Part shown: piece after piece, positions 46,083 to 54,305 of the stretch
Position numbering within the stretch: the stretch's first letter is position 1
How the letters are laid out: every line of letters starts with the position of its first letter
NCBI GenBank assembly: GCA_963792675.1
Contig: CAWBWT010000002.1
Location: 1,674,001-1,738,000, forward strand
Length of the DNA: 64,000 nucleotides
Origin: JBBROS01 sp963792675
Lineage (GTDB): Bacteria; Pseudomonadota; Alphaproteobacteria; Acetobacterales; Acetobacteraceae
Direction of reading: 5' to 3'
Notes under the pieces: generated by a model
Databases searched by the model: none
Told to the model about the DNA's origin: nothing
What the model saw: the letters and a program-made list of their open reading frames with translations, nothing else
Position numbers and translations under genes: made by a program

Positions 46083-48146
46083 TCAGTCCGTCCCGGTGAT
46101 CAACCGCGTCCCCCGCCGGAACGTCAGGTAGGCCCAGAACCATTCGAGCAGCACGGTCAGGCGGTTGCGGCCACCGACCAGGAAGGCGACGTGGGCGGCG
46201 CCCCACAGCCACCAGGCGAGGGCGCCGCGCAGCCGCACGAGGCCGAAATCCGCGACCGCAGCCTGCCGGCCGATCGTGGCCAGGCTGCCGAAATGGCGAT
46301 AGCGGAACGGATGCGGCGGGGTTCGATGCTCGAGGCGAGCGCGGATGACGCGGGCGACGTAGGCGCCGCCCTGCTTGGCTGCTGGGGCCAGGCCCGGGAC
46401 CGACAGGCCGCCCCAGGCGGTCGAGGCGGCGGTGTCGCCGACGACGAACACGCCATCCATGCCGGGCACGCCGAGATCGGGACCGACGAGCACCCGACCG
46501 GCGCGGTCGGGTGTCGTGCCGAGCCAAGCGGCAGCCGGGGAGGCCATGACGCCGGCGGCCCAGAGCACGGTGCGGGCGGCGATCCGCTCGCCGGACACGA
46601 CGACGAAATCGGCCCCGATCTCCTCGACCTTGCGGTCCAGCAGGACCACGACGCCGAGGTGCCGAAGCGAGCGCGCCGCTTCGAGCGACAGGCTCTCGGG
46701 GAAGGCGGGCAGCAGCCGGGGGCCGGATTGCACGAGGAGGACGCGGGCGGAGGCCGGGTCGAAGCTGCGGAACTCGCCGGTCAGGCCGTGGCGGGCCAGC
46801 TCCGCGATGGTGCCGGCCAGCTCGACGCCGGTTGGGCCGCCGCCGACGATGACGAAGGTGAGCAGGGCCGCTCGGTCCGCCGGGGTGGCCGCCTCGGCCT
46901 GTTCGAAGGCCCGGAGCAGCCGGCCGCGGACGGTGATGGCGTCCTCGATGGTCTTCAGGCCAGGGGCGAAGGGCGCCCAGTCGTCGCGGCCGAAATAGCC
47001 GTGCCGGGCGCCGGTCGCGAGCACCAGGTGGTCGAACGGCACGTCGCCTTGCGCCAGCAGGACGCGGCGGCCGGCAATGTCCACGCCGGTGACCTCGCCG
47101 AGCAGCACGCGGACGTTCGCCTGACTGCGGAACAGGCCACGGATGGGGGTTGCGATATCGGCAGGCGAAAGCCCGGCGGTAGCGACCTGATAGAGCAGCG
47201 GCTGGAATAAGTGGTGGTTACGGCGGTCGATCAGCGTGACGCGGCATGCTGCGTGGCGCAGCCCGGCGACCGTCGCGACGCCGCCGAAGCCGCCGCCCAC
47301 GACGACGATGTGCGGAAGCGGACCGGCTGGGACCGGCGCCATGCGGCGGAGCGCCCAGCGTGCGAGCACGGCATCGAGCGAGACGGGGCCGCCGCCATGC
47401 ACCGCAACGATGGCGAGCAGCAGCGCCCAGTACAGCCGCGCTTCGGTGCTCATCAGGCCGCCGAGCGGCACCAGTGCGAGCAGGACGAGGGCGGCGGGCC
47501 GGGTGGCCAGACCCAGCGCGAGCAAGGCGGCGAGCAGCATGGCGGGGGCGGCGCCGAGGTTGCCGACCATAGGGGGGACGTGCGGGAGGAAGGGTGCGAC
47601 GCCGGGCTGCATGGCGGACGTGCCTGCAAGGTCGGCCAACGCGATGCCGGCTGCGGCGGCCGCGAGCCAGAGGCGCAGGCCGAGCAGATAGGCGGGATCG
47701 CCGGCACGCCGCGCCCACTCGAAGGCGCGGTGCAAGACGGCGACGCCGGGCACGGCAAGGCTCTCGGCGCCGCGGTGGAGCGCGCGGTCGAGCGAAAAGG
47801 CGCCCGGGCCGATGACGGCGATGCGGAGCAGCAGCGCCGTCCAGAACAGCCCGGCGTCGCCCAGACCGGGTGTGGCGACAATGGCGGCAACCATGAGGGC
47901 GGCAACCGGCCGAGCGAGCAGGCCCACGGCCAGCAGCACGGGGCAGAGAGCCTGCAGCGTACGGCCGAGGTCGGTGCCGACCAGGCCGGCTTGGGTCTCT
48001 CCGAGCATGACCTGGTGCACGAGGGCAACCAGGAAGGCCTGGGCGAGCCAGAGACGGATGGCGAAGTCGAGCCAGGGGCCGAGTGCGGCTCGGAGTACGG
48101 CGGCAACAGCAACGCCCAGCCGTATCCAGCGGAGCAGGGCGGTCAT
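46083..48146 (-). CDS. DoxX-type membrane domain fused to NDH-2-like flavoprotein
   Basis: A 687-residue fusion. Residues 1-270 are a hydrophobic region with about eight membrane segments and the DoxX-like pattern (WLDFAIRLWLAQAFLV, GLRLWLAAAAAGIALADLAG). From about residue 280 a type II NADH dehydrogenase-like flavoprotein follows: HIVVVGGGFGGVATV (FAD site, 284-289), FQPLLYQVATAGLSP, VIVGGGPTGVELAGTIAEL (NAD site), VFVVGDTAA and a C-terminal membrane hook (WFWAYLTFRRGTRLITG). ATG 48146 overlaps the DUF2721 stop by four bases. It probably passes electrons from NADH to quinone or to the membrane domain; the fusion partner suggests a redox coupling role that is not described to my knowledge for this exact layout. 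Confidence 0.85.
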   Translation of the reverse strand: MTALLRWIRLGVAVAAVLRAALGPWLDFAIRLWLAQAFLVALVHQVMLGETQAGLVGTDLGRTLQALCPVLLAVGLLARPVAALMVAAIVATPGLGDAGLFWTALLLRIAVIGPGAFSLDRALHRGAESLAVPGVAVLHRAFEWARRAGDPAYLLGLRLWLAAAAAGIALADLAGTSAMQPGVAPFLPHVPPMVGNLGAAPAMLLAALLALGLATRPAALVLLALVPLGGLMSTEARLYWALLLAIVAVHGGGPVSLDAVLARWALRRMAPVPAGPLPHIVVVGGGFGGVATVAGLRHAACRVTLIDRRNHHLFQPLLYQVATAGLSPADIATPIRGLFRSQANVRVLLGEVTGVDIAGRRVLLAQGDVPFDHLVLATGARHGYFGRDDWAPFAPGLKTIEDAITVRGRLLRAFEQAEAATPADRAALLTFVIVGGGPTGVELAGTIAELARHGLTGEFRSFDPASARVLLVQSGPRLLPAFPESLSLEAARSLRHLGVVVLLDRKVEEIGADFVVVSGERIAARTVLWAAGVMASPAAAWLGTTPDRAGRVLVGPDLGVPGMDGVFVVGDTAASTAWGGLSVPGLAPAAKQGGAYVARVIRARLEHRTPPHPFRYRHFGSLATIGRQAAVADFGLVRLRGALAWWLWGAAHVAFLVGGRNRLTVLLEWFWAYLTFRRGTRLITGTD

Positions 48147-48610
48147 ACCGGGGGCAGGGTCGGGAGACGGCCCCAGCCGAGCATCGCCTCGGCGAGCAAA
48201 CCGGCGAGCGAGATCATCGTGAGCAGAACGGACAGGCCGAACGAGACGAACAGCGCCGTGGCAATGGCCATGTTCTGCAGCCCGCCGAGGAACAGCACGA
48301 AGGTGGCGAGGCAGATGCACAGCCCGGCGAGAGCACCCGAGGCACGGGCCAGGTCGAGCGCGAGGATTTGCCGGCGAAGCCCGTGCAGCCGGCGGCGGAT
48401 CAGCGGCGCCTCGCAGCCCTCCGCACCATCGAGTTGGCGTATGCGCGCTTCGAAACGGTCGGCGATGCGGGCGCGCCTTTGGTTGATGACGTTCAGCAAC
48501 GACCCGATGCCGGTGAGCAGGAACACTGGGGTCAGCGCCACCTGCACGACATGGGCGATGTCGTCGAGCGGGATGCCCATGGTCATCAGCGCGCCTGGCA
48601 TGGAGTCCAT
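48143..48610 (-). CDS. DUF2721 membrane protein
   Basis: A 155-residue protein with three membrane segments (VVQVALTPVFLLTGIGSLLNVI, GALAGLCICLATFVLFLGGL, LFVSFGLSVLLTMISLAGLLA) and the family phrase NQRRARIADRFEARIRQLDG. DUF2721 has no known function. Placed two bases after peroxiredoxin and overlapping the NDH-2 fusion by ATGA. The three genes therefore form one operon. Confidence 0.85.
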   Translation of the reverse strand: MDSMPGALMTMGIPLDDIAHVVQVALTPVFLLTGIGSLLNVINQRRARIADRFEARIRQLDGAEGCEAPLIRRRLHGLRRQILALDLARASGALAGLCICLATFVLFLGGLQNMAIATALFVSFGLSVLLTMISLAGLLAEAMLGWGRLPTLPPV

Positions 48611-48612
48611 GG

Positions 48613-49248
48613 TCAGAGCGACCGGAGGGCTTCGAGGATTTCGGTGGGTTCGGCGCGCTGGGTGAAGTCGATGTTGACCCAGGAGCGAGCGACTATGCCG
48701 TCCCGCCGGACCAGGAAGGTCGCGGGGATCGGCAGGAACCAGGCCGGGTTGCCGCTGCGTTCGTGCAGGTCGATGCCTCGGCTGCGGAGCAGGGCCGTGT
48801 AGAGCGGCGGCACACGGAAGACGATGCCAAAGGCCATGGCGATGGCGAGGTCGACGTCCGCCAGCACCTGGTAGTGCAGCGTGTGAGCCTGCTTCATCGC
48901 CAGCGCACGGCCGCCCGTCTCGGGGGTCATGGCGACGAGGGTGCCGCCAGCCGCTGAGAGGTCGGGCAGCACGGCCTCGAGCGCGTCGAGGGTGGCGGCG
49001 CAGTAGGGGCACCAGCTGCCGCGGAAAAAGGTGACGACCAGGGGTCCGTCGGCCAGCAGGTCGGCCGAGGCGACCAGGCGGCCCTCCGCGCTGGGCAGCA
49101 GGAAGTCCGGCATGCGGTCACCGGGCTTGAGCGCCGCTGCCGCGACCTGGCCGGCGTCCAGCCGTTCGAGGAACTCGTCGTACGCCGCCTGGATCTCCGC
49201 CGTCGCGCGCGAGCGGCGGATCCGGGCGAGCAGGTCGTTGAGGCTCAT
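48613..49248 (-). CDS. AhpC/TSA family peroxiredoxin-like protein
   Basis: A 211-residue thioredoxin-fold protein. The active site lies in VVTFFRGSWCPYCAATLDAL, a CPYC motif, typical of the peroxiredoxin/TlpA border group (AhpC/TSA with WCPYC). Later LPIPATFLVRRDGIVARSWVNIDFTQRAEP matches the redoxin domain. It likely reduces peroxides or disulfides; the partner may be the NDH-2 fusion. ATG 49248. Confidence 0.88.
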   Translation of the reverse strand: MSLNDLLARIRRSRATAEIQAAYDEFLERLDAGQVAAAALKPGDRMPDFLLPSAEGRLVASADLLADGPLVVTFFRGSWCPYCAATLDALEAVLPDLSAAGGTLVAMTPETGGRALAMKQAHTLHYQVLADVDLAIAMAFGIVFRVPPLYTALLRSRGIDLHERSGNPAWFLPIPATFLVRRDGIVARSWVNIDFTQRAEPTEILEALRSL

Positions 49249-49368
49249 GTCAGCGTCCACCGAGAGTATCGGTCGATGCGTCTCCCGGGTCCGCGCCCGG
49301 CCGCCGGCCATGCTGGCGCGCGCCGAAGCAACGAACCGACGGCAGATGTCATGACTTCGCGGCTGGCC

Positions 49369-49527
49369 TCACAGTCCGAAGCCGACGATGAGATGGCGGA
49401 TCATGGCCATCCCCATCATTTCGGGACGCAGGACGGCCGCGATGGCAAGCAGGCCGACAAGGGCGCCGCCGGCGGCAAAGCCGATGCGGAACGCGGAATT
49501 GTTCAGGGCGCGGAAGGCGTTGGTCAT
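49369..49527 (-). CDS. Small single-pass membrane protein
   Basis: A 52-residue protein starting at ATG 49527 with AGAGGAGCGATC just upstream, a strong ribosome binding site. The sequence has FRIGFAAGGALVGLLAIAAVLRPEMMG, a membrane helix, and a short hydrophobic C-terminal tail ending in IRHLIVGFGL. Too short for a family call, but the RBS and composition support a real small gene. It is upstream of the peroxiredoxin gene on the same strand, 120 bases away. Confidence 0.6.
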   Translation of the reverse strand: MTNAFRALNNSAFRIGFAAGGALVGLLAIAAVLRPEMMGMAMIRHLIVGFGL

Positions 49528-49751
49528 GGATCGCTCCTCTTGTTGGCCAGGATGTGGGCCTGGCCAATCCTCGCTGCGGAGACGGGGCGGCGGAAATGCC
49601 GAACCGTCATGGTTTCGATGCCGGCGCTCGCAGCGGTACACTCGCGTAAGCACATGACCATGACAGTTGGTTATCGACGCCATGGCAAAGTTTCAGCGCG
49701 AGGGCGGCAGTGGTCGTGCTACGTCCGGCACATTGTTTCGAGCGGGATGTC

Positions 49752-50408
49752 ATGAGCACTGTGATCGCTGAGACGACCATCCCGACAGGCAGGGTGCTGC
49801 ACCCGCTGCCGGTGCGGATCATGCACTGGACCAACGCTGTGGCCATGATCGTGATGATCGGGTCGGGCTGGGGCATCTACAACGACAGCGTCATCATCCA
49901 CGGCCTGCATTTCAACGGCGCCATTACCATGGGCGGCTGGGCGGCGGAGCATCTGCTGTGGCACTTCGCCGGCATGTGGCTGCTGGCGCTGAACGGGCTG
50001 GCTTACCTGGTCTATGGCGTCGTCACCGGCCGTCTGCGGGAGCGCTTGCTGCCGATCCGCTTTGCCGAGCTGGTGCACACGGTCCGAGACACGTTGCGGT
50101 TCAAGATCGCGCACGAGGATCTGACGGTCTACAACGCGGTGCAGAAGCTGCTGTATATCGTCGTGATCCTGGCGGGCGTCCTGCAGGTGGTCACCGGGCT
50201 CGCGATCTGGAAGCCGATCCAGTTCTCCGGCCTGGTCGGTGTCATGGGCGGGTTCCAGACGGCACGGGCCCTGCACTTCGGAGGCATGGCCGTCATCGTC
50301 GGCTTCCTGGCCGTCCATGTTGCGCTGGCGCTGCTGGTGCCCAGCACGCTGAAGGCGATGCTGACCGGCGGCCCCGTTTTCGCGAGCCGCAAAAGGGTCG
50401 TGTCATGA
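49752..50408 (+). CDS. Cytochrome b561-like membrane subunit
   Basis: A 218-residue di-haem-type membrane protein. Seen: LPVRIMHWTNAVAMIVMIGSGW, HLLWHFAGMWLLALNGLAYLVYGV, YIVVILAGVLQVVTGLAIW, ALHFGGMAVIVGFLAVHVALALL, with conserved His in MHWTN, WHFAG, LHFGG and VHVAL as haem ligands. ATG 49752. The stop overlaps the next gene (ATGA at 50405). It fits the quinol/Mo-enzyme membrane anchor found with SUOX-fold proteins. Confidence 0.88.
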   Translation: MSTVIAETTIPTGRVLHPLPVRIMHWTNAVAMIVMIGSGWGIYNDSVIIHGLHFNGAITMGGWAAEHLLWHFAGMWLLALNGLAYLVYGVVTGRLRERLLPIRFAELVHTVRDTLRFKIAHEDLTVYNAVQKLLYIVVILAGVLQVVTGLAIWKPIQFSGLVGVMGGFQTARALHFGGMAVIVGFLAVHVALALLVPSTLKAMLTGGPVFASRKRVVS

Positions 50409-51178
50409 AGTCGTTGTTCCGCCCTGCCGTGCGCCCGGACGCGTCGATCCTGGACGACCACAAGCCGCTGATCCGCTCCATGGAGCGGCGCGGGCTGATC
50501 CGCGGCGGCCTTTCATTGGGTGCGCTGACGATGCTGACGGGCTGCGACATCGGCGACAGCACGGCGGTGGGCAAGGCGTTGCGGGCGGTCTCGGCGTGGA
50601 ACGACCGGGTGCAGGAGGCGATCTTCGATCCCAACCACCTGGCGCCGGAATACCCGGCCTCGATGGTGCTGAAACCGCCGCGGTTCAACGCTTACTTCGA
50701 CCTCGAGTATCTGAAGCCCGTGAATGGCGACACGTGGCGGCTGGAGCTGGCCGGGCTTGTCGCGGACAAGACGCCCTGGACCCGGCAAATGATAGCCGGG
50801 CTGCCGCAAAAGGAGACCATCGTCCGGCACGTCTGCGTCGAAGGCTGGGACTATATCGGCCAGTGGTCCGGCGTGCCGCTGCGGACGTTCCTGGAGCGAG
50901 TCGGGGCGGATTTGAAGGCCAAGTATGTGGCCTTCAAGACGGCGGACGACTATCCCAGCAGCATCGACATGGCGACCGCACTGCACCCGCAGACGATCCT
51001 GGCGACCCAGTATGCCGGGGAGACGTTGCCGGACCCGTTCGGATACCCGTTGCGGCTGCGAATGGCGACGAAGCTGGGCTACAAGAACCCCAAGTGGATC
51101 ACCGCGATCGAAGTAACGAACACCTACCCCGGGGGCTATTGGGAAAAGCTCGGGTTCAACTGGCACGCGGGCATTTAG
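50405..51178 (+). CDS. Sulfite-oxidase-fold molybdopterin-dependent oxidoreductase
   Basis: A 257-residue molybdoenzyme of the SUOX fold. N-terminal RRGLIRGGLSLGALTMLTGC, Tat-like with a possible lipobox Cys. Core: WRLELAGLVADKTPW, IVRHVCVEGWDYIGQWSGVPL (Cys ligand to Mo), FKTADDYPSSIDM, YPLRLRMATKLGYKNPKWI, and C-terminal GGYWEKLGFNWHAGI. Coupled to the b561-type subunit, it likely reduces or oxidises an unknown small substrate in the periplasm; MsrP-like (methionine sulfoxide) activity is possible. Convergent with lysR, six bases apart. Confidence 0.88.
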   Translation: MKSLFRPAVRPDASILDDHKPLIRSMERRGLIRGGLSLGALTMLTGCDIGDSTAVGKALRAVSAWNDRVQEAIFDPNHLAPEYPASMVLKPPRFNAYFDLEYLKPVNGDTWRLELAGLVADKTPWTRQMIAGLPQKETIVRHVCVEGWDYIGQWSGVPLRTFLERVGADLKAKYVAFKTADDYPSSIDMATALHPQTILATQYAGETLPDPFGYPLRLRMATKLGYKNPKWITAIEVTNTYPGGYWEKLGFNWHAGI

Positions 51179-51184
51179 GCGAGC

Positions 51185-52061
51185 CTACGCCCAGGCTCGC
51201 GCCCGGGCCAGCTTGACGAATGCATCGGCGGCACGGCTGAACGGGCGGCCGGCAACGGCGACCAGATGCACGGAGTGACGCTGGCAGTCCTGCGATGGCG
51301 CGATGCGGTAGACCGACAGCGTCCGCCCAGCGCGCCGTCGTCGCCGCGACCGCGAACCCGGCGCGCACCATGTCGGCCAACCGCGCCGGGGCGCTCGCCT
51401 GGTGCCGGCCGGCCGGCGTCACCTCGCCGCGGCGGACGGCGTCGTCGAGCAATACCGCGAACGGACAGGCAGGACCGCGCGAGACGAGGTGCAAGCCATC
51501 CAGCGACGGAAGCTCGACCGGGTCCCGCTCCAGCAAGACGTGCTCTTCGGGCAGCATCAGCACCGTCTTGTCCTGGAACAGGGGCCAGGCGTTCAGCCGT
51601 TCCGGGAGGTCGGGATCGCTGGCGACGACCGCCACGTCCAGCGTGCCATGCAGCAATCCCTCGCACAGGCCCTGCGCATCGGCGTCGGCGAAGCTGAGCT
51701 CGAAGCCCTGCAGGCGGGCCGCCAGTTCCGAGAAGATCGGCAGGAACGGCGGGGTGGGCGTGTCGGGCGTGAAGCCCACCCGCAACGGCGAGGACCCGGC
51801 ACGCCTCAGGCTGGCCGCGTGCTCCTTGGCGCGCTGGGCGGCGTCGTAGGTTTGTTGCAGCAACGGCAGCACGGTGCGGCCGAGATGGGTGAGCTGCGTG
51901 AGGGAGCGTTCGCGGAGCAGCAGCGGACCGCCCAGCTCGTATTCGAGCCGCTGGATGCTCTTGGTCAGCGCGGGCTGGGTGACGTTGCATGCCTCCGCGG
52001 CGCGCGTGAAGTTCAGCGTCCTCGCCAAAGCGAGGAAGTAGCGGATTTGCACAAGGTCCAT
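51185..52061 (-). pseudogene. LysR family regulator, frameshifted near the end
   Basis: Corrected length about 291 residues. Helix-turn-helix: MDLVQIRYFLALARTLNFTRAAEACNVTQPALTKSIQRLE, followed by the effector domain (SSPLRVGFTPDTPTPPF, VAVVASDPDLPERL, DKTVLMLPEEHVLL). Near 51321 an extra G moves the frame from ARWAD to LSVYRIAPSQDCQRHSVHLVAVAGRPFSRAADAF, ending at 51185. Both frames fit the family, so the protein was once intact. It converges with the molybdoenzyme gene. Confidence 0.75.
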
Positions 52062-52163
52062 TCGCAAGCGCTCCAAGCGGATGCAAGCGTCGTTCGGCCC
52101 CGGCCAGCCGTCAATCGCGGCCAATGCGTCCGAGCGGCAGAGGGCCACGGGGCCGCGGCCGCG

Positions 52164-54305
52164 TTAATCCGCCGCGAAGTGCCGCGGCTTGGCCGTGTCG
52201 AGCGGGCGGCAGGCGCCGGTGAGGGCTTCGAGTTGCTGCAGCGCTTCGGCATCGGCGAGCACGGCGGCGCGCTCGGCGCGGGTCAAGTCGTGGGGTCCGG
52301 GCCAAGCGTCCAGCTCGGCTAACTTGGCGCGGCCGAGCAGCAGGGCCGGGTCGAACGGATCGTGCCGGCGGCGCGGTGGCGGCAGCATGGTCCGATGGGC
52401 CGCGAACAGGACCGGGTCGGCCAGCAGCCGGCTGAACGCATCCCCGTCGGGCAGAGCCATGGCCGGCTGCAGGCGTTGCACCTCTCCCAACACATGCGGC
52501 GGCCGCGCTTCTTCGGGCGTCTGCAGCAAGCCCCATCGGCGCAGCGCGCGGCCGGCGCTGCGCATCCCGGTGAAGGCGGCGAGCGGCGTTGCCAGGGCCA
52601 GGCCGAGCACGACCGGCGACATCCACAGCAGCAGCGGGGTGGACACCAGCCAGGACACCAGGCCGAGCGCCAGGCCGGTCAGCGTGTGCGGCAGGTACTG
52701 GCGCGCGAGCTGGCGGAACGGGACCCGGCCGTCGTCGCGCCGCTGCGGCTGCCAGCCGCCGTCGCGCCCGGCCAGGATGGTGACGACGGCCGAGGATTGG
52801 AACAGCATCGCCACCGGGGCCAGCAGGCCCGCCAGCACGGTTTCCAGCAGCACGCTGCAGAACGAGCGCACGGCGCCGCCGCAGCCGCGCCGTTCGTCGC
52901 GATGCGCCACCAGCGCGATCCAGGCCAGCAGCTTTGGCCCCAGCAGGACGCTCATGGTGCCGATGAACACCCACATCGACCGTACCGGATCGACCGCCGG
53001 CCAGCTCGGGAACAGCGCCTGGCCGGCCGGGAAGTAGTCGGGCAGCACGAAGCGGGATTGCAACGAGATCAGGATGCCCATCACCAGGAACAGCAGCCAG
53101 AGCGGCGCGGTGACGTAGCTGCCGATTCCCATCAGCAGATGCAGCCGGCTGACCCAGTGCAGGCCGCGCGCCGGCAGCACCGCGATGTGCTGCAGGTTGC
53201 CCTGGCACCAGCGGCGGTCGCGCACCGCGAGGTCGGTCAACGACGGCGGGCTTTCCTCGTAGCTGCCGCCGATCGCAGGTAGCATGTGCACCGCCCAGCC
53301 GGCGCGGCGGATCAGCGCCGCCTCGACGAAATCGTGACTCAGGATGTGGCCGCCGAACGGTTTTCTTCCCCGCAGCAGCGGCAAGCCGGCCGCCTCGGCG
53401 AAGGCCCGGGTCCGGATCATCGCGTTGTGGCCCCAGTAATTGCCGTCGGCGCCATGCCACCAGGCAATGCCGTGCGCGATCATCGGGCCGTAAACCCGGC
53501 CCGCGAATTGCTGCATGCGGGCGAACAGCGTCTGGCCGCCGACGATCACCGGCAAGGACTGGATCAGGCCGGCGCCTGGCATCCGCGCCATGGCAGACGC
53601 CAGCGCCACGATGCACTCGCCGGTCATGACACTGTCGGCGTCGAGGATCATGAATTGCGGGTAAGCGCCGCCCCAGCGCCGCACCCAATCGCCGATGTTG
53701 CCGGCCTTCCGCTCCGTGTTCTTGGCCCGGCGGCGATAAAAGATGTTGGCGGCGCCGCTCTGCTGACGCAGCGCGAGGAAGGCGGCCTCCTCGGCGATCC
53801 AGGCGTCGGGATCGGTGGTATCGCTCAGGATGAACAGGTCGAACGCCGCCCCGGCGCCGAGCCGGGCGAGGTCGGCGTGGATGACCGCGAGCGTCGCCAT
53901 GATCCGCGCCGGCTGCTCGTTATAGGCCGGCATCAGCAGCGCGGTCCGGGGCAGCGGGTCGACCGGCATCTCAACAGCGCGGCGATGGCGCAACATGGAA
54001 AAGAAGCCGGCCACGCTGCTGATCAGGGCCAGCGCGATCCAGGCGAACAGGGTGACGAACACCACCAGGATCGCGACCTCGAGCGGGGTGACGCCGTTGA
54101 CGCCGAGCACGAGGTGCATCTCGCGCGCGGCGAACCCGGTCAGCACGACGGCGCCGCCCAACACCAGCAGCCGGCGCAGGCCCATCCGCGGCGGCGAGGA
54201 GGCGGGGCGGCCGGACCGCGGCGGCGCCGTGCGCAGCGACTGCACCGGCATCGCGAGCGGCGCTTCGGGCGGCAGCGCCTGGAATGGCGGCGTCAGGCCG
54301 TCCAT
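52164..54305 (-). CDS. opgH: Glucan biosynthesis glucosyltransferase H, complete
   Basis: A 713-residue inner-membrane glucosyltransferase. Seen: membrane segments at LLVLGGAVVLTGFAA and VAILVVFVTLFAWIAL, cytoplasmic GT-A catalytic domain with LLMPAYNE, ILSDTTDPD, MILDADSVMTGE, SHDFVEAALIRRAGW, and the RWCQGN motif, then several more membrane segments. ATG 54305 overlaps the 3' end of opgG by 13 bases. It makes the glucan backbone; OpgG acts in the periplasm. Compared with the enterobacterial protein it is shorter (about 840 residues there). Confidence 0.93.
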   Translation of the reverse strand: MDGLTPPFQALPPEAPLAMPVQSLRTAPPRSGRPASSPPRMGLRRLLVLGGAVVLTGFAAREMHLVLGVNGVTPLEVAILVVFVTLFAWIALALISSVAGFFSMLRHRRAVEMPVDPLPRTALLMPAYNEQPARIMATLAVIHADLARLGAGAAFDLFILSDTTDPDAWIAEEAAFLALRQQSGAANIFYRRRAKNTERKAGNIGDWVRRWGGAYPQFMILDADSVMTGECIVALASAMARMPGAGLIQSLPVIVGGQTLFARMQQFAGRVYGPMIAHGIAWWHGADGNYWGHNAMIRTRAFAEAAGLPLLRGRKPFGGHILSHDFVEAALIRRAGWAVHMLPAIGGSYEESPPSLTDLAVRDRRWCQGNLQHIAVLPARGLHWVSRLHLLMGIGSYVTAPLWLLFLVMGILISLQSRFVLPDYFPAGQALFPSWPAVDPVRSMWVFIGTMSVLLGPKLLAWIALVAHRDERRGCGGAVRSFCSVLLETVLAGLLAPVAMLFQSSAVVTILAGRDGGWQPQRRDDGRVPFRQLARQYLPHTLTGLALGLVSWLVSTPLLLWMSPVVLGLALATPLAAFTGMRSAGRALRRWGLLQTPEEARPPHVLGEVQRLQPAMALPDGDAFSRLLADPVLFAAHRTMLPPPRRRHDPFDPALLLGRAKLAELDAWPGPHDLTRAERAAVLADAEALQQLEALTGACRPLDTAKPRHFAAD

